Shown piece by piece: positions 1-8,677 of a DNA stretch of 64,000 bases. Position 1 is the first letter of the stretch. Each line of letters opens with the position of its first letter. The notes beneath the pieces were generated by a model that worked only from the letters and a program-made list of their open reading frames with translations, ran no database searches and was not told where the DNA came from. The DNA lies in NCBI RefSeq assembly GCF_004217545.1, contig NZ_SHKY01000001.1:1984001-2048000 (forward strand), given 5' to 3'. This stretch comes from Krasilnikovia cinnamomea. GTDB lineage: Bacteria > Actinomycetota > Actinomycetes > Mycobacteriales > Micromonosporaceae. Both the position numbers and the translations under genes were made by a program.

Positions 1-2726
1 CCGGACGAGACCGTGACCGCGCCCGGGTCCACCGCGAACCACGCGGCGCCGGTGCTGGCCACCTCGCCGAGCGGACGCTGCACGCTCAGGGCCAGCGGCC
101 GGAACGCCCCGCTGGTGCTGGTCGTGTCGGCCAGCAGGCGACCGTTGTCGATGGCCAGCTCCCCGTGCGGCTCGCGGTGCCGGGCCGTCTCCGTCCAGAG
201 CCGCCCCACCTGGGCGCGCGAGCCGGAGCACAGCACGGCCGCGGCGCCGCCGGTGAACGTGAGCCGGCCGGAGGCCTGGTCCGGCACCTCGATCCGGGTG
301 CCGTCGCCGACGTACCGGCGGTCGCCCTCGTTGAGGATGACGGTGGTCCCGCCGACCAGGGCGGTGACCCGGCCACGCTCGGCGGTGAGCAGCACCCGGT
401 CGGTGGGCATCTCCGCCCAGGCCGGGCTCGGCGCGAGGTTGGCACCGGTCAGCAGCAGGGCCAGCAGCAGGCCGAGCACCACCAGCCACCACATCCGCCG
501 CTCGAACCGCTGATCCACGTCGGGGTCGTCGGACTCGGACGGCGGCCCCGGCGGCACGGCCAGCGGCGGGTACACAGTCGGGTGCACCCCGGCGGTCGGC
601 GCGGTGGTGCCCGGCCGCAGCACCGGCGGCGGCGCGGCGTGGCGGGCCGCGCCGACCAGCGGCGGCAGGTGCGAGGCGTCCGGAATGACCCACAACCGGA
701 CCGGGGTACGGGTCTGCGCGACCATCCCCGGGTCGCCGTCGCCGACCGGCCCGACCAGCGTGCCGCGGCGCAGCTCGACCCCGTCGGGCATGGCGATGAC
801 GCCGGACTCGACCACGACCGCGTGGGTCGGTCCGGGCAGGACGACCGGTGCCCCGGGCGCCAGGTCCACCGGGTGCGCGGAGGCGATCAGCGCCAGCCGG
901 TCGTCGGCGGCGAGCCCGGCCAGCGCCGGGGTGTCCGCGAACAGCGTCTCGGCCTCCGCCCGGTCCTTCGGCGGGGGGCCGGGCATCGGCCCGACGACCG
1001 TGGCGACCGTGGCGGTCGGCACCGCCAGCAGGGTGGTGTCCGCGGTGTGCCAGTCCAGCGCCGTGGCCCGCCCGGTGAGCGCGCTGGCCAGCCCCACGAC
1101 GCCGCCGGGGCCGACGTGGTGCCGGATGGTGCCGCCCGGGTCGCCCGGCTTGCGGGCCTGCATCGCGCCGTCGACCACCACGTACACGGCGGAGGGGGCG
1201 CTGCCCGCGAGGACGAGCTGCCGCCCGGAGGCGGGACGTTCCCAGCGGGCCCGCTCCGCGAGGTTGGCCAGCACCGGCTCGGGCAGACCGCCCAGTTCCG
1301 AGGAGAGCAGCGCGGCCAGCCGGCGTGGGGTGTCGGCCTCGCGTTCGCGTTCGGCGGAGCGCTCGCGGGCGGTACGCCACCAGCGGGCCAGCCACCCGGC
1401 GGCCAGGTAGATCAGGGGGGCGGCGAGCCCGCCGACGATGAGCAGGAGCAGCAGCTGGCTGCCCACCCCGCCGTGCCACAGCCCGGTGATCACCCCGGAC
1501 ACCCGGTCCGCCCACACCCGGTACGCCAGGTTCGCCGCGACCGCCAGCCACAGGATGGCCAGCACGCCGTACATGGCGACCAGGCGGCCCTCGCGGTCCA
1601 GTTCGCCCCATTTGCGGGGACGTCCGCGCAGCCGGCCGCCGACCCAGGCGAGCCCGCGGGCCCGCAGGTTCGGGATCTCCAGCCAGTCCATGAGCAGGTA
1701 GTAGCCGTCGAGCGCGATGAACGGGTTCAGGTTGAACAGCACGTTCAGGTACCACGCGAAGGCGAGTTTGAACGCCAGCGGCCCGAGCGCGGGGATCGCG
1801 AAGCCGACCAGTTGCATCCCCCCGGCCAGCACCAGCCCGGTCAGCGGCCCGGCGGCCGTGGTGAGGATGCGCGCCCGGCGCCCGGCCATCCACACGTCGG
1901 TGGTGTCCACGAACACCGACGGGATGCCGAAGTAGACCAGCAGCCCGGCGGCGGGCACCTCCCGCCCGGCGTGCTTGGTGGCCAGCGCGTGGCCGAGCTC
2001 GTGGGTGGCCAGTGCGAACACGTTCAGCACCAGCAGCACGATCGCCCCGAGCAGGTACGACCCGCCGGTCAGGAAGACCGTCTGGCTGGCCCGCCACCAC
2101 GTACCGATGAACAGCATCAGGCCGAGTACCGCGACGATCGCCATGGCGATGGCGGCCCCGCGGGTGAACAGCAGCCGGCCGCCGTTGCGGTAGAGGGCGG
2201 AGACGAAGCCGTCGATGTCGACGGAGAGCATCCGCCGACCGCGCAGCGCGGCCAGCAGGGTGCCGCCGACCCGCTCGGGCAGCGGCTTGCGCTGGATCCG
2301 CTCCAGCGGCGCGAACGCGTCGACCGGCAGTTCCTCGAGCATCCGGTTGCCGGCGAGGTCGGCGACGACGCGGCGGACCTGGTCGGGGGCGAGCCGCCCC
2401 GCGATGCGGGCGAACTCGGCGACCAGCCGGGCGACCGTCTGGCTGCCGTCCATGATGAGCGCGAGCTGGTACTCCTGCGGGGTCAGCCGCAGGTAGCAGG
2501 CGCGGCCGCCGTCGTCGGGCGAACGCAGCATCACGTACGCGGATCCGCGCGCGCTGGTCAGTTCGACGGCTTCGATGCCCGCGCGCAGCACCGGCATGGC
2601 GCGGGCCGGGTTGAGCCGGTCGATGACCGCGCCCCACAGGCCGGGGTCCGCTGGTCCGACGGGCTCTCCCGGCGCGCGCCCGGCCAGCGCCTCCCAGACG
2701 TTCATCCGGGTCTCGACGTAGGTCAC
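1..2726 (-). CDS. Membrane M50-type zinc metalloprotease with cyclic-nucleotide-binding and FecR-like domains (partial)
   Basis: The 3' end lies beyond the left window edge; 908 codons are visible. The start is taken as GTG at 2726, with a GGAAGG-like site upstream. Order of parts: an N-terminal region resembling a PqqD-type winged helix; membrane segments carrying the zinc motif HELGH at about residues 239-243 within ATHELGHALATKHAG; further membrane segments with an NPFIALDGYY stretch; a cyclic-nucleotide-binding fold at about 490-570 (RPASGRQLVLAGSAPSAVYV); a second similar beta-rich unit; a late membrane helix; and a FecR-like beta domain from about 777. The M50 motif makes an intramembrane or membrane-embedded protease likely. 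Related actinobacterial proteins are annotated as putative peptide zinc metalloproteases. The substrate is unknown. Confidence 0.85.
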   Translation of the reverse strand, partial: MTYVETRMNVWEALAGRAPGEPVGPADPGLWGAVIDRLNPARAMPVLRAGIEAVELTSARGSAYVMLRSPDDGGRACYLRLTPQEYQLALIMDGSQTVARLVAEFARIAGRLAPDQVRRVVADLAGNRMLEELPVDAFAPLERIQRKPLPERVGGTLLAALRGRRMLSVDIDGFVSALYRNGGRLLFTRGAAIAMAIVAVLGLMLFIGTWWRASQTVFLTGGSYLLGAIVLLVLNVFALATHELGHALATKHAGREVPAAGLLVYFGIPSVFVDTTDVWMAGRRARILTTAAGPLTGLVLAGGMQLVGFAIPALGPLAFKLAFAWYLNVLFNLNPFIALDGYYLLMDWLEIPNLRARGLAWVGGRLRGRPRKWGELDREGRLVAMYGVLAILWLAVAANLAYRVWADRVSGVITGLWHGGVGSQLLLLLIVGGLAAPLIYLAAGWLARWWRTARERSAEREREADTPRRLAALLSSELGGLPEPVLANLAERARWERPASGRQLVLAGSAPSAVYVVVDGAMQARKPGDPGGTIRHHVGPGGVVGLASALTGRATALDWHTADTTLLAVPTATVATVVGPMPGPPPKDRAEAETLFADTPALAGLAADDRLALIASAHPVDLAPGAPVVLPGPTHAVVVESGVIAMPDGVELRRGTLVGPVGDGDPGMVAQTRTPVRLWVIPDASHLPPLVGAARHAAPPPVLRPGTTAPTAGVHPTVYPPLAVPPGPPSESDDPDVDQRFERRMWWLVVLGLLLALLLTGANLAPSPAWAEMPTDRVLLTAERGRVTALVGGTTVILNEGDRRYVGDGTRIEVPDQASGRLTFTGGAAAVLCSGSRAQVGRLWTETARHREPHGELAIDNGRLLADTTSTSGAFRPLALSVQRPLGEVASTGAAWFAVDPGAVTVSS

Positions 2727-2868
2727 TCGGGTCGGCCTTCCACTCCGCGCCAATGGCGAATGGAGAGTAGGCGGTGGGGCCGCTCGATGGCGACCCCTCC
2801 ACTCCGATTAGTCGCGCCACTTTTCCGCCGGAAGCGGGCATTTCCTTCCTGTCAACGGGCCGAAAAAG

Positions 2869-2917
2869 AGCGGTGGGCGGGTGCGATCCACCTTGGTGAT
2901 CGCACCCGCCCACCGCT
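2869..2917 (-). terminator. Intrinsic terminator of the htrA gene
   Basis: A perfect 20-bp inverted repeat (2869-2888 with 2898-2917) has a 9-nt centre that can pair further. On the minus strand it is followed by CTCTTTTT (complement of 2863-2870). It sits 44 bp past the htrA stop codon and is a strong intrinsic terminator candidate. The remaining 2727-2868 holds no recognisable gene. Confidence 0.85.
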
Positions 2918-2960
2918 GCGGGGAGGGAGTTTCGGCCTTATGACCGACCGGTTCAGACCG

Positions 2961-4529
2961 TCAGGACGCTTCCTGCAACTGGGCCGTCACGGTCTTCTGG
3001 GCACCGTCGCGGGTGTACACGATGGTCACCTTGTCACCAACACTGGCACTCTGGACAATCCCGACGAGGTCGTCAGAGTCGCCGACCGACTTGCCGTTCA
3101 CCGACGTGATGACGTCGCCCTGCTGCAGCCCGGCCTTCGCCGCCGCGCTGTCCTTCGTCACGCTGCTGACCAGCGCACCGCCACCCTGCGCCTCGGCGAC
3201 GCTCACTCCCAGTGCCGGGTGGCTGACCTTCCTGCCCGCCATGAGCGCGTCGGCGACCTGCTTGGCCTTGTTGCTCGGGATCGCGAAGCCCAGGCCGATG
3301 TTGCCCGAGTTCTGGCCCGACGTCGCGATCGCGGAGTTGATACCGATGATCTCGCCGTTGGTGTTGACCAGCGCACCGCCCGAGTTGCCCGGGTTGATGG
3401 GGGCGTCGGTCTGCAGCAGACCCGACATCGTCGTCGGCGCCGACTGCGCCTGGCCATTGCCGAACGGGGCCTGCGGGCCCTCGCCGCCGGAGCGGATCGT
3501 GCGGTCCTTGGCGCTGATGATGCCCGCGGTCACCGAGCCTTCCAGGCCGAGCGGGCTGCCGATCGCCAGCACGGTGTCGCCGACCTGCATCTTGGAGCTG
3601 TCCCCGAAGTGGGCGGCGTTGAGGTCCGACACCCCGGAGGCCTTCACCACGGCCAGATCCGTACGCGGGTCGGTGCCCACGATCGTCGCGTCGGCCTTCT
3701 TCCCGTTCGCGAAGATCACCTGCACGGTGTTGCCGCGGGCGGTCGCGACCACGTGGTTGTTGGTGACGACGTAACCGTCGTTGCTGATGATCACGCCGGA
3801 GCCCTCACCGGATCCCGTGGTGATCGAGACGACGCTGTCCTGCACGGCCGCGGCGATCTGCGCCATCGACGAGCGGTCGACGACCCGGGTCACGGACGAG
3901 TTGCTGGTCGGCACGGTGGCGTTGCCGTGGTCGTCGCTGAGGGCCAGCGCGGCGGCCGCGCCGACCCCGCCCGCCCCGATCGCGATGACCGCGGCCGCCG
4001 CACCGGCGACGAGGATCTTGCGGCCACGGCCGGGCTTGCCGGGGTCACGCGGATCGGCGGCGCCGACCGGCGCGGCCCAGACGGGCGCCGACTCGGCCGA
4101 CCCGCCGCCCCACCCGCCGGGGGCTCCGTGTCCGCCCGGGGCACCGGCCGTCGCGTACTGCGGCTGCGGCGCGTAGCCCGGGTGGTGCTGACCGGGGTAC
4201 TGCTGACCCGCGTACGCCGGGTGCGGCTGCTGCCACGGCGAGGCCCAGCCGCCCGGCTGACCGGCGGGCGCGCCGGGCTGCGGCGCACCCGACTGGGGCG
4301 CGGCCGACTGGGGCGCATCCGACTGGGGCGCGGCCGGGGCGGCGACCTCAGGCTGGGACGTGGTGGCCTCAGCGGCTACCGCCGGGGCGACGGTGGGCTG
4401 GACGACGGTGGGATCGGACTCTCCCCGCTGCGCGATGCTGCTCTCTTGGGAGGCGTCCGCGGGCCGGTACGACGGCTCTTCGGAAGAGGAGGAGTCGCTC
4501 CGCTGCGGGTGGGTCTCGAACTCGGTCAT
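2961..4529 (-). CDS. HtrA/DegP-family membrane serine protease with PDZ domain
   Basis: This is an envelope-anchored protein quality-control protease of 522 aa. Residues 1-170 are a low-complexity cytoplasmic tail rich in Pro, Gln, Gly and Ala. One membrane helix spans about 171-197. The trypsin-like domain shows His259 (VVTNNHVV), Asp291 (DPRTDLAVV) and Ser383 (NPGNSGGAL). A PDZ domain occupies about 435-515 (AGLQQGDVITSVNGK). All three catalytic residues are present. It lies 70 bp downstream of a two-component system on the same strand. In mycobacteria the MprAB system is likewise followed by the HtrA protease PepD, so stress control by the neighbouring pair is a reasonable inference. Confidence 0.93.
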   Translation of the reverse strand: MTEFETHPQRSDSSSSEEPSYRPADASQESSIAQRGESDPTVVQPTVAPAVAAEATTSQPEVAAPAAPQSDAPQSAAPQSGAPQPGAPAGQPGGWASPWQQPHPAYAGQQYPGQHHPGYAPQPQYATAGAPGGHGAPGGWGGGSAESAPVWAAPVGAADPRDPGKPGRGRKILVAGAAAAVIAIGAGGVGAAAALALSDDHGNATVPTSNSSVTRVVDRSSMAQIAAAVQDSVVSITTGSGEGSGVIISNDGYVVTNNHVVATARGNTVQVIFANGKKADATIVGTDPRTDLAVVKASGVSDLNAAHFGDSSKMQVGDTVLAIGSPLGLEGSVTAGIISAKDRTIRSGGEGPQAPFGNGQAQSAPTTMSGLLQTDAPINPGNSGGALVNTNGEIIGINSAIATSGQNSGNIGLGFAIPSNKAKQVADALMAGRKVSHPALGVSVAEAQGGGALVSSVTKDSAAAKAGLQQGDVITSVNGKSVGDSDDLVGIVQSASVGDKVTIVYTRDGAQKTVTAQLQEAS

Positions 4530-4599
4530 GACTCAAGAGTGCCGGGCCGTACTCGAGTGGCCCTGTGTCTGCCCTGAATGTTTTCTGTGAACGGCTCTG

Positions 4600-6186
4600 T
4601 CAGGGTTCGCCAGATACGTCGGCATCCAGCGCGGGCAGCACCACCCGGAACGTGGCACCTTTGCCCTCCTCGCTGACGACCTCCACCGACCCGTGGTGGG
4701 CCCGGACGATGGCCGCCACGATGGCCAGCCCGAGGCCGGTGCCCGTCGCCTCCCGGTCGGTGTGCCGGGTGCGCGCCTCGTCGGCCCGGTAGAACCGCTC
4801 GAAGACGCGCTCGCGCTGCGCGGCGGTCAGCCCCGGCCCGGTGTCGCTGACCTCCAGCGCGACCCGGTTGCCGTCCTCCCGGAACACGCGCAGGGTCACC
4901 TCGGCGTCCGGTGGCGTGTGGGTGAGCGCGTTGGTCACCAGGTTGCCGATGACCTGGCGCAGGCGGGCGTCGTCGCCGTACGCGACGAGCTTGTGCGCTT
5001 CATCCTGGACGTCCACCTCGATGTGCCGCTCCGGGGCGGTCGCCCGCGCGGCGTGCGCGGCGTCCACCGCCAGTACGGGCAGCTCGACCGGGGCCAGGGT
5101 GAGCGGTCGTTCCCGGTCCAGCCGGGCCAGCAGCAGCAGGTCCTCGACGAGCAGGCCCATCCGGGCGGCCTCGTCCTCGATGCGGCGCACCAGCCGGGCG
5201 ACGCCCGCCGGGTCGGCGACCGCACCCTGCCGGTACAGCTCGGCGAAGCCGCGGATCGTGGTCAGCGGCGTCCGCAACTCGTGCGAGGCGTCCGCCACGA
5301 ACTGGCGCATCTTCTCCTCGGAGCGCACCGCGCGGGCCTCGGAGAGCTGGGCGGCACCGGCCGCGTCCCGGGCCACCGACTCCGCCGCCCGGGCGGCGGT
5401 CTCGGACTGGGCCCGCGCGGTGAACGCCGTCTCGATCTGGGCCAGCATGGAGTTCAGCGCCCGGGAGAGACGGCCGAGTTCGGTCTGCGGCACCTCGCTG
5501 TCCGGCTCCGGGTCGGGCACCCGCCGGGTCAGGTCACCGGCGGCGATGGCCCCCGCGGTCTGCTCGATGTCGGTGAGCGGGCGCAGGCTGGTACGCACGA
5601 TCGCGGCGCCGACCACCGCCAGCGACAGCAGCACCCCGGTGCCCACGAGCAGGTCGATCCAGATCAGCCGCGAGACCGCGTACTCGATCTCGGTCATGTT
5701 GCGCCCGACGTACAGATAGTCGCCGTTGGGCAGGTCCAGGATCATCATGCGCCAGTGGTAGCGCTTGCTCGGCGACACCGCCGTGAACGGCTGGTCGGCC
5801 TGCCGCTTGTCGATCTCCTCCGCGCCCTTGATGCAGCGCGGCAGATCGTCCTCCGTCAGGCGCCGGTCGCTCTTGTACGGCGCGCCGACCCCGTGCGCGT
5901 CGCAGATCGCGAACATGTACTCGCTCGGGATGTACAGCCGCGGATCGAGCTGGCGCACCGCGATGCCCTCGAGGGTGGCCTCGAGATTCGAGGTGGCGGT
6001 CTCCAACTCGTCGTCCATCCGGCTGAGCAGGTAGCCGCGCAGCGCGAGGGTGCTGGCCACGCTGATCAGCGTCAGGGCGGCGAAGACCAGCGCGAGCACC
6101 GCGGCCAGCAGCTTGACGCGCAAGGGGATGCTGCGCACCTTCGCCGCCAGGTGGGCGCTCAGGCGGGCCGGTCCGCGGAGGGCCAC
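4600..6186 (-). CDS. Two-component sensor histidine kinase (HAMP, HisKA, HATPase)
   Basis: This is a membrane sensor kinase of 528 aa. Helix 1 spans about 24-47, an extracytoplasmic sensor loop about 50-172, helix 2 about 176-197, and HAMP about 198-250. The phospho-acceptor is His302 in DASHELRTPLTTIRG. The ATPase domain carries the N box NLVTNALTHTPP and the G boxes SDTGPGL and GTGLGLAIV. It starts 7 bp after the response regulator on the same strand, so the two should be co-transcribed. The sensed signal cannot be read from the sequence. Confidence 0.95.
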   Translation of the reverse strand: MALRGPARLSAHLAAKVRSIPLRVKLLAAVLALVFAALTLISVASTLALRGYLLSRMDDELETATSNLEATLEGIAVRQLDPRLYIPSEYMFAICDAHGVGAPYKSDRRLTEDDLPRCIKGAEEIDKRQADQPFTAVSPSKRYHWRMMILDLPNGDYLYVGRNMTEIEYAVSRLIWIDLLVGTGVLLSLAVVGAAIVRTSLRPLTDIEQTAGAIAAGDLTRRVPDPEPDSEVPQTELGRLSRALNSMLAQIETAFTARAQSETAARAAESVARDAAGAAQLSEARAVRSEEKMRQFVADASHELRTPLTTIRGFAELYRQGAVADPAGVARLVRRIEDEAARMGLLVEDLLLLARLDRERPLTLAPVELPVLAVDAAHAARATAPERHIEVDVQDEAHKLVAYGDDARLRQVIGNLVTNALTHTPPDAEVTLRVFREDGNRVALEVSDTGPGLTAAQRERVFERFYRADEARTRHTDREATGTGLGLAIVAAIVRAHHGSVEVVSEEGKGATFRVVLPALDADVSGEP

Positions 6187-6193
6187 CGCAGGC

Positions 6194-6910
6194 TCAGACG
6201 GCGGGCTTGCGCAGGACGTACCCGACGCCGCGCAGGGTGTGGATCAGCCGCGGCTCGACGTTGTCGACCTTGCGCCGCAGGTACGAGATGTACGACTCGA
6301 CGATGTTGTCGTCGCCCCGGAAGTCGTACTTCCACACGTGATCGAGGATCTGCGCCTTGGACAGCACCCGGTTGGCGTTGAGCATCAGGTAGCGCAGCAG
6401 TTTGAACTCGGTCGGCGACAGCTGCACCCGCTGCCCCGCCCGATACACCTCGTGCGTCTCCTCGTCCAGCTCCAGGTCGGCGAAGACCAGCCGGGACGGC
6501 TGCTCGTCCGCGGCCGAGGTGCGCCGCAGCACCGCCCGGATCCGGGCGGTCAGCTCCTCCAGGCTGAACGGCTTGGTGACGTAGTCGTCGCCGCCCAGGG
6601 TCAGCCCGCGGATCTTGTCGTCGGTGCTGTCCCGGGCGGTGAGAAAGACGACCGGAGTGCGCGCGCCGCCCTCCCGCATCAGCCGGATGACCTCGAACCC
6701 GTCCAGGTCCGGCAGCATCACGTCGAGCACGACCAGGTCCGGGGTGATGTTCTTGGCGGCGCTCACCGCCGCGCTCCCGCTGGTGGCCGTGCTGACGTCG
6801 AATCCGGCGAAGCGGAGGCTGGCGGAGAGCAGCTCCAGGATGTTCGCGTCGTCCTCGACGACGAGCAGCTTCGCCTCGGTCTGCTTCTGCGCGGTCTGGG
6901 TGGCGGCCAT
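6194..6910 (-). CDS. OmpR-family response regulator (PhoP/TcrX-like)
   Basis: This DNA-binding response regulator has 238 aa. The receiver has acidic residues ED at 19-21, the phospho-acceptor Asp63 (VLDVMLPD) and Lys113 (YVTKPF). The winged-helix DNA-binding domain follows (SPTEFKLLRYLM, ILDHVWKYDF, SYISYLRRKV) and ends with LIHTLRGVGYVLR. By recall, the wording of both domains is closer to mycobacterial PhoP and TcrX than to MprA; this is not an alignment. It is the first gene of a probable regulator-kinase-HtrA operon. Confidence 0.95.
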   Translation of the reverse strand: MAATQTAQKQTEAKLLVVEDDANILELLSASLRFAGFDVSTATSGSAAVSAAKNITPDLVVLDVMLPDLDGFEVIRLMREGGARTPVVFLTARDSTDDKIRGLTLGGDDYVTKPFSLEELTARIRAVLRRTSAADEQPSRLVFADLELDEETHEVYRAGQRVQLSPTEFKLLRYLMLNANRVLSKAQILDHVWKYDFRGDDNIVESYISYLRRKVDNVEPRLIHTLRGVGYVLRKPAV

Positions 6911-7025
6911 GCTGCCATTATTCTCCGTGCGACCTGCACCGCGCCTGCGCAGCGGCTGAAAGCTCTCTGTGAGCCCGCGCGTCTTTCCCCGGCCCGGCGC
7001 GGCGGGCCGAGCGCGCCGCCTCCGC

Positions 7026-7787
7026 CTATGCCGCCAGGTCGAACCCCGAGGTCACCCCGACACTCGCCTGCGCGGCCCGGGCCAGCGCCCGCCGGTCGGC
7101 GCCCTCGGTGGGCCGCAGCGCGGGCGCCGCCACCAAGGTCACCGTGAGCGCGCGCAGGGCCGCCACGCGGCGCACCGAAGCCCACAGCGTGTCGTCGCCG
7201 ACGAACGCCGCCCCGGTCGAGTCGTACCTGATCGAGACCGGGGCCACGGGCGCGCCCGCGTCGACGGCTGCCTGGAACACCGCCGGCCGGAACCGGCCCT
7301 GGCGGGCGCCGCAGAACGTCGTACCCTCCGGAAAGACCGCCACCGACCGCCCGGCCCGCAGCGCCGCGGCGACCTCGGCCACGGTCCGCGGCAGCGTCCG
7401 CGGCCGGGCCCGGTCCAGGAAGATCGCGCCGGTCGCGGCCGCGAGCGCGCCGACCCCCGGCCAGTCGCGGACCTCCCGCTTGGCGACCAGCCGGACCGGC
7501 AGCACCGCGTGCAACGCGAGGATGTCCAGCCAGGAGACGTGGTTGGCGACCAGCAGGCTGCCGGGGCGCGGCAGCGGGCCGCGCCAGACCAGCCGCACCC
7601 CGAGCAGCGCCAGCAACACGCGGGCACCGGCCCGCACGGCGGCGCGGCGCACCAGCGGCACAACCCCCAGACCCAGCAGAAGTACGGCGCACACCCCCGC
7701 CAACCGCAGCGCCGCCGTCCCGTGGCGCGCCGGGTCGTCACCCTCGCTGCGGCACCCCGGCCCGCACCCGGAAGCCGGCTGCCACAT
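7026..7787 (-). CDS. 1-acylglycerol-3-phosphate O-acyltransferase (PlsC/OlsA-like)
   Basis: This membrane lysophospholipid acyltransferase has 253 aa. An N-terminal hydrophobic helix precedes the NHxxxxD motif (NHVSWLD) and the substrate motif FPEGTT. A longer reading frame runs further upstream, but I place the start at ATG 7787. It shares one base with the TGA of the upstream gene (TGATG), a typical coupled start. A GTG at 7790 is the alternative. Pairing with an OlsB-like N-acyltransferase suggests ornithine-lipid synthesis, with this protein as the O-acylating step (OlsA role). General phosphatidic acid synthesis is the other possibility. Confidence 0.87.
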   Translation of the reverse strand: MWQPASGCGPGCRSEGDDPARHGTAALRLAGVCAVLLLGLGVVPLVRRAAVRAGARVLLALLGVRLVWRGPLPRPGSLLVANHVSWLDILALHAVLPVRLVAKREVRDWPGVGALAAATGAIFLDRARPRTLPRTVAEVAAALRAGRSVAVFPEGTTFCGARQGRFRPAVFQAAVDAGAPVAPVSIRYDSTGAAFVGDDTLWASVRRVAALRALTVTLVAAPALRPTEGADRRALARAAQASVGVTSGFDLAA

Positions 7788-8548
7788 CACCGGGTCGCCC
7801 CGAGGAAGTGCCGCCGGTAGCGCGGGTCCATCCGGTCCGTGGACAGCAGCACGTAGAAGTCGGCGGTGCGGAAGTCCGGGTCGTACGCGGGCTCCCCGCA
7901 TACCCAGCTGCCCAGCCGCAGGTAGCCGCGCAGCAGCGGCGGCACGGCGGCCTTCGGGTCGCCGGCCGGGGTGGTCGCGGTCAGCCAGGGGCGGCGTGGC
8001 CGGACCCGCAGGCTGGGCGGCGACAGGTGCCTGGCCTGGGCCCGGGCCCACACCCCCGCCGCGGTGTGCCCGCCGTCGTCGAGCCCCACGGAGGCGCAGC
8101 CACCGAGCCAGCGCAGATTGTTCAGGTGCAGGTAGCGGGCGATGCCGGCCCACATGAGGTTGACCACGGCGCCGGAGCGGTGCTCGGGGTGCACACAGGA
8201 CCGTCCGGTCTCGACGAGCTGGCCGCGCAGCGGTGCGAGGCGGCTGAGGTCGAACTCGCCGTCGCCGTACCGGCGCCCGGCCCGCTCGGCCGCGGCCGGG
8301 CGCAGCATCCGGTAGGTGCCCACCACGGTGCCGGTGGCGTCGTCGCGGACGATGAGGTGGTCGCAGTGTTCGTCGAACTCGTCGGCGTCACGGCCGTCCA
8401 CGGCGTGCGGGAGGCGGGCGCCGAGTTCGGTGGCGAATACGTCGTGGCGCAGTCGCTGCGCCGCGGCCACCTGGTCGGCGTCGGCGGCGATCAGGAGCGA
8501 GTAGCCGCTGGTCCCGGTGGGTGCGGCGGCGGTCATGAGAACGGCCAT
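7787..8548 (-). CDS. OlsB-like N-acyltransferase (hemolysin/ornithine acyl-ACP acyltransferase family)
   Basis: This is a GNAT-fold protein of 253 aa resembling the putative hemolysin/OlsB family. Conserved stretches include RLRHDVFATELG near the N-terminus, DEFDEHCDHLIV, ETGRSCVHPEHR and the C-terminal DPDFRTADFYVLL. OlsB enzymes transfer a 3-hydroxyacyl group from ACP to ornithine. Its stop overlaps the start of the PlsC-like gene, which fits an OlsB/OlsA pair. The start is set at ATG 8548; ATG 8536 and an upstream in-frame start at 8614 are alternatives. Its upstream region runs into the repeat at 8582-8633. Confidence 0.82.
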   Translation of the reverse strand: MAVLMTAAAPTGTSGYSLLIAADADQVAAAQRLRHDVFATELGARLPHAVDGRDADEFDEHCDHLIVRDDATGTVVGTYRMLRPAAAERAGRRYGDGEFDLSRLAPLRGQLVETGRSCVHPEHRSGAVVNLMWAGIARYLHLNNLRWLGGCASVGLDDGGHTAAGVWARAQARHLSPPSLRVRPRRPWLTATTPAGDPKAAVPPLLRGYLRLGSWVCGEPAYDPDFRTADFYVLLSTDRMDPRYRRHFLGATR

Positions 8549-8581
8549 GCCATCTGTGTAAGGTCCGCACCTGTTACCGGC

Positions 8582-8633
8582 GTTTCGGCGATGGTGGCGC
8601 CGGATGACCAGCACATGAACGCCTCACGCGACC
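8582..8633. repeat. Left-end repeat A, copy 1, of the toxin-antitoxin patch
   Basis: A 52-bp segment is repeated at 9397-9448 with one mismatch (8594 G versus 9409 A). It lies directly before the promoter of the HigBA module. The second copy lies directly before the GNAT/RHH module. Confidence 0.95.
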
Positions 8634-8642
8634 CACCGGCCT

Positions 8643-8671
8643 TCCGACGCGAGTTTACTGATCGCTATACT
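8643..8671 (+). promoter_or_regulatory. Promoter of higBA, probably leaderless
   Basis: The -10 hexamer TATACT (8666-8671) is near consensus. A weak -35 (TCCGAC, 8643-8648) lies 17 bp upstream. The GTG start at 8678 is 6 nt after the -10, so transcription should begin at or next to the start codon. Confidence 0.75.
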
Positions 8672-8677
8672 CGACCG

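Noticed and set aside
165..4577. A 1470-codon open frame on the plus strand
   Set aside because: It lies antisense to the M50 protease and HtrA genes, both of which show clear motifs. Its translation is Arg/Gly/Pro/Gln-rich shadow sequence typical of high-GC DNA.
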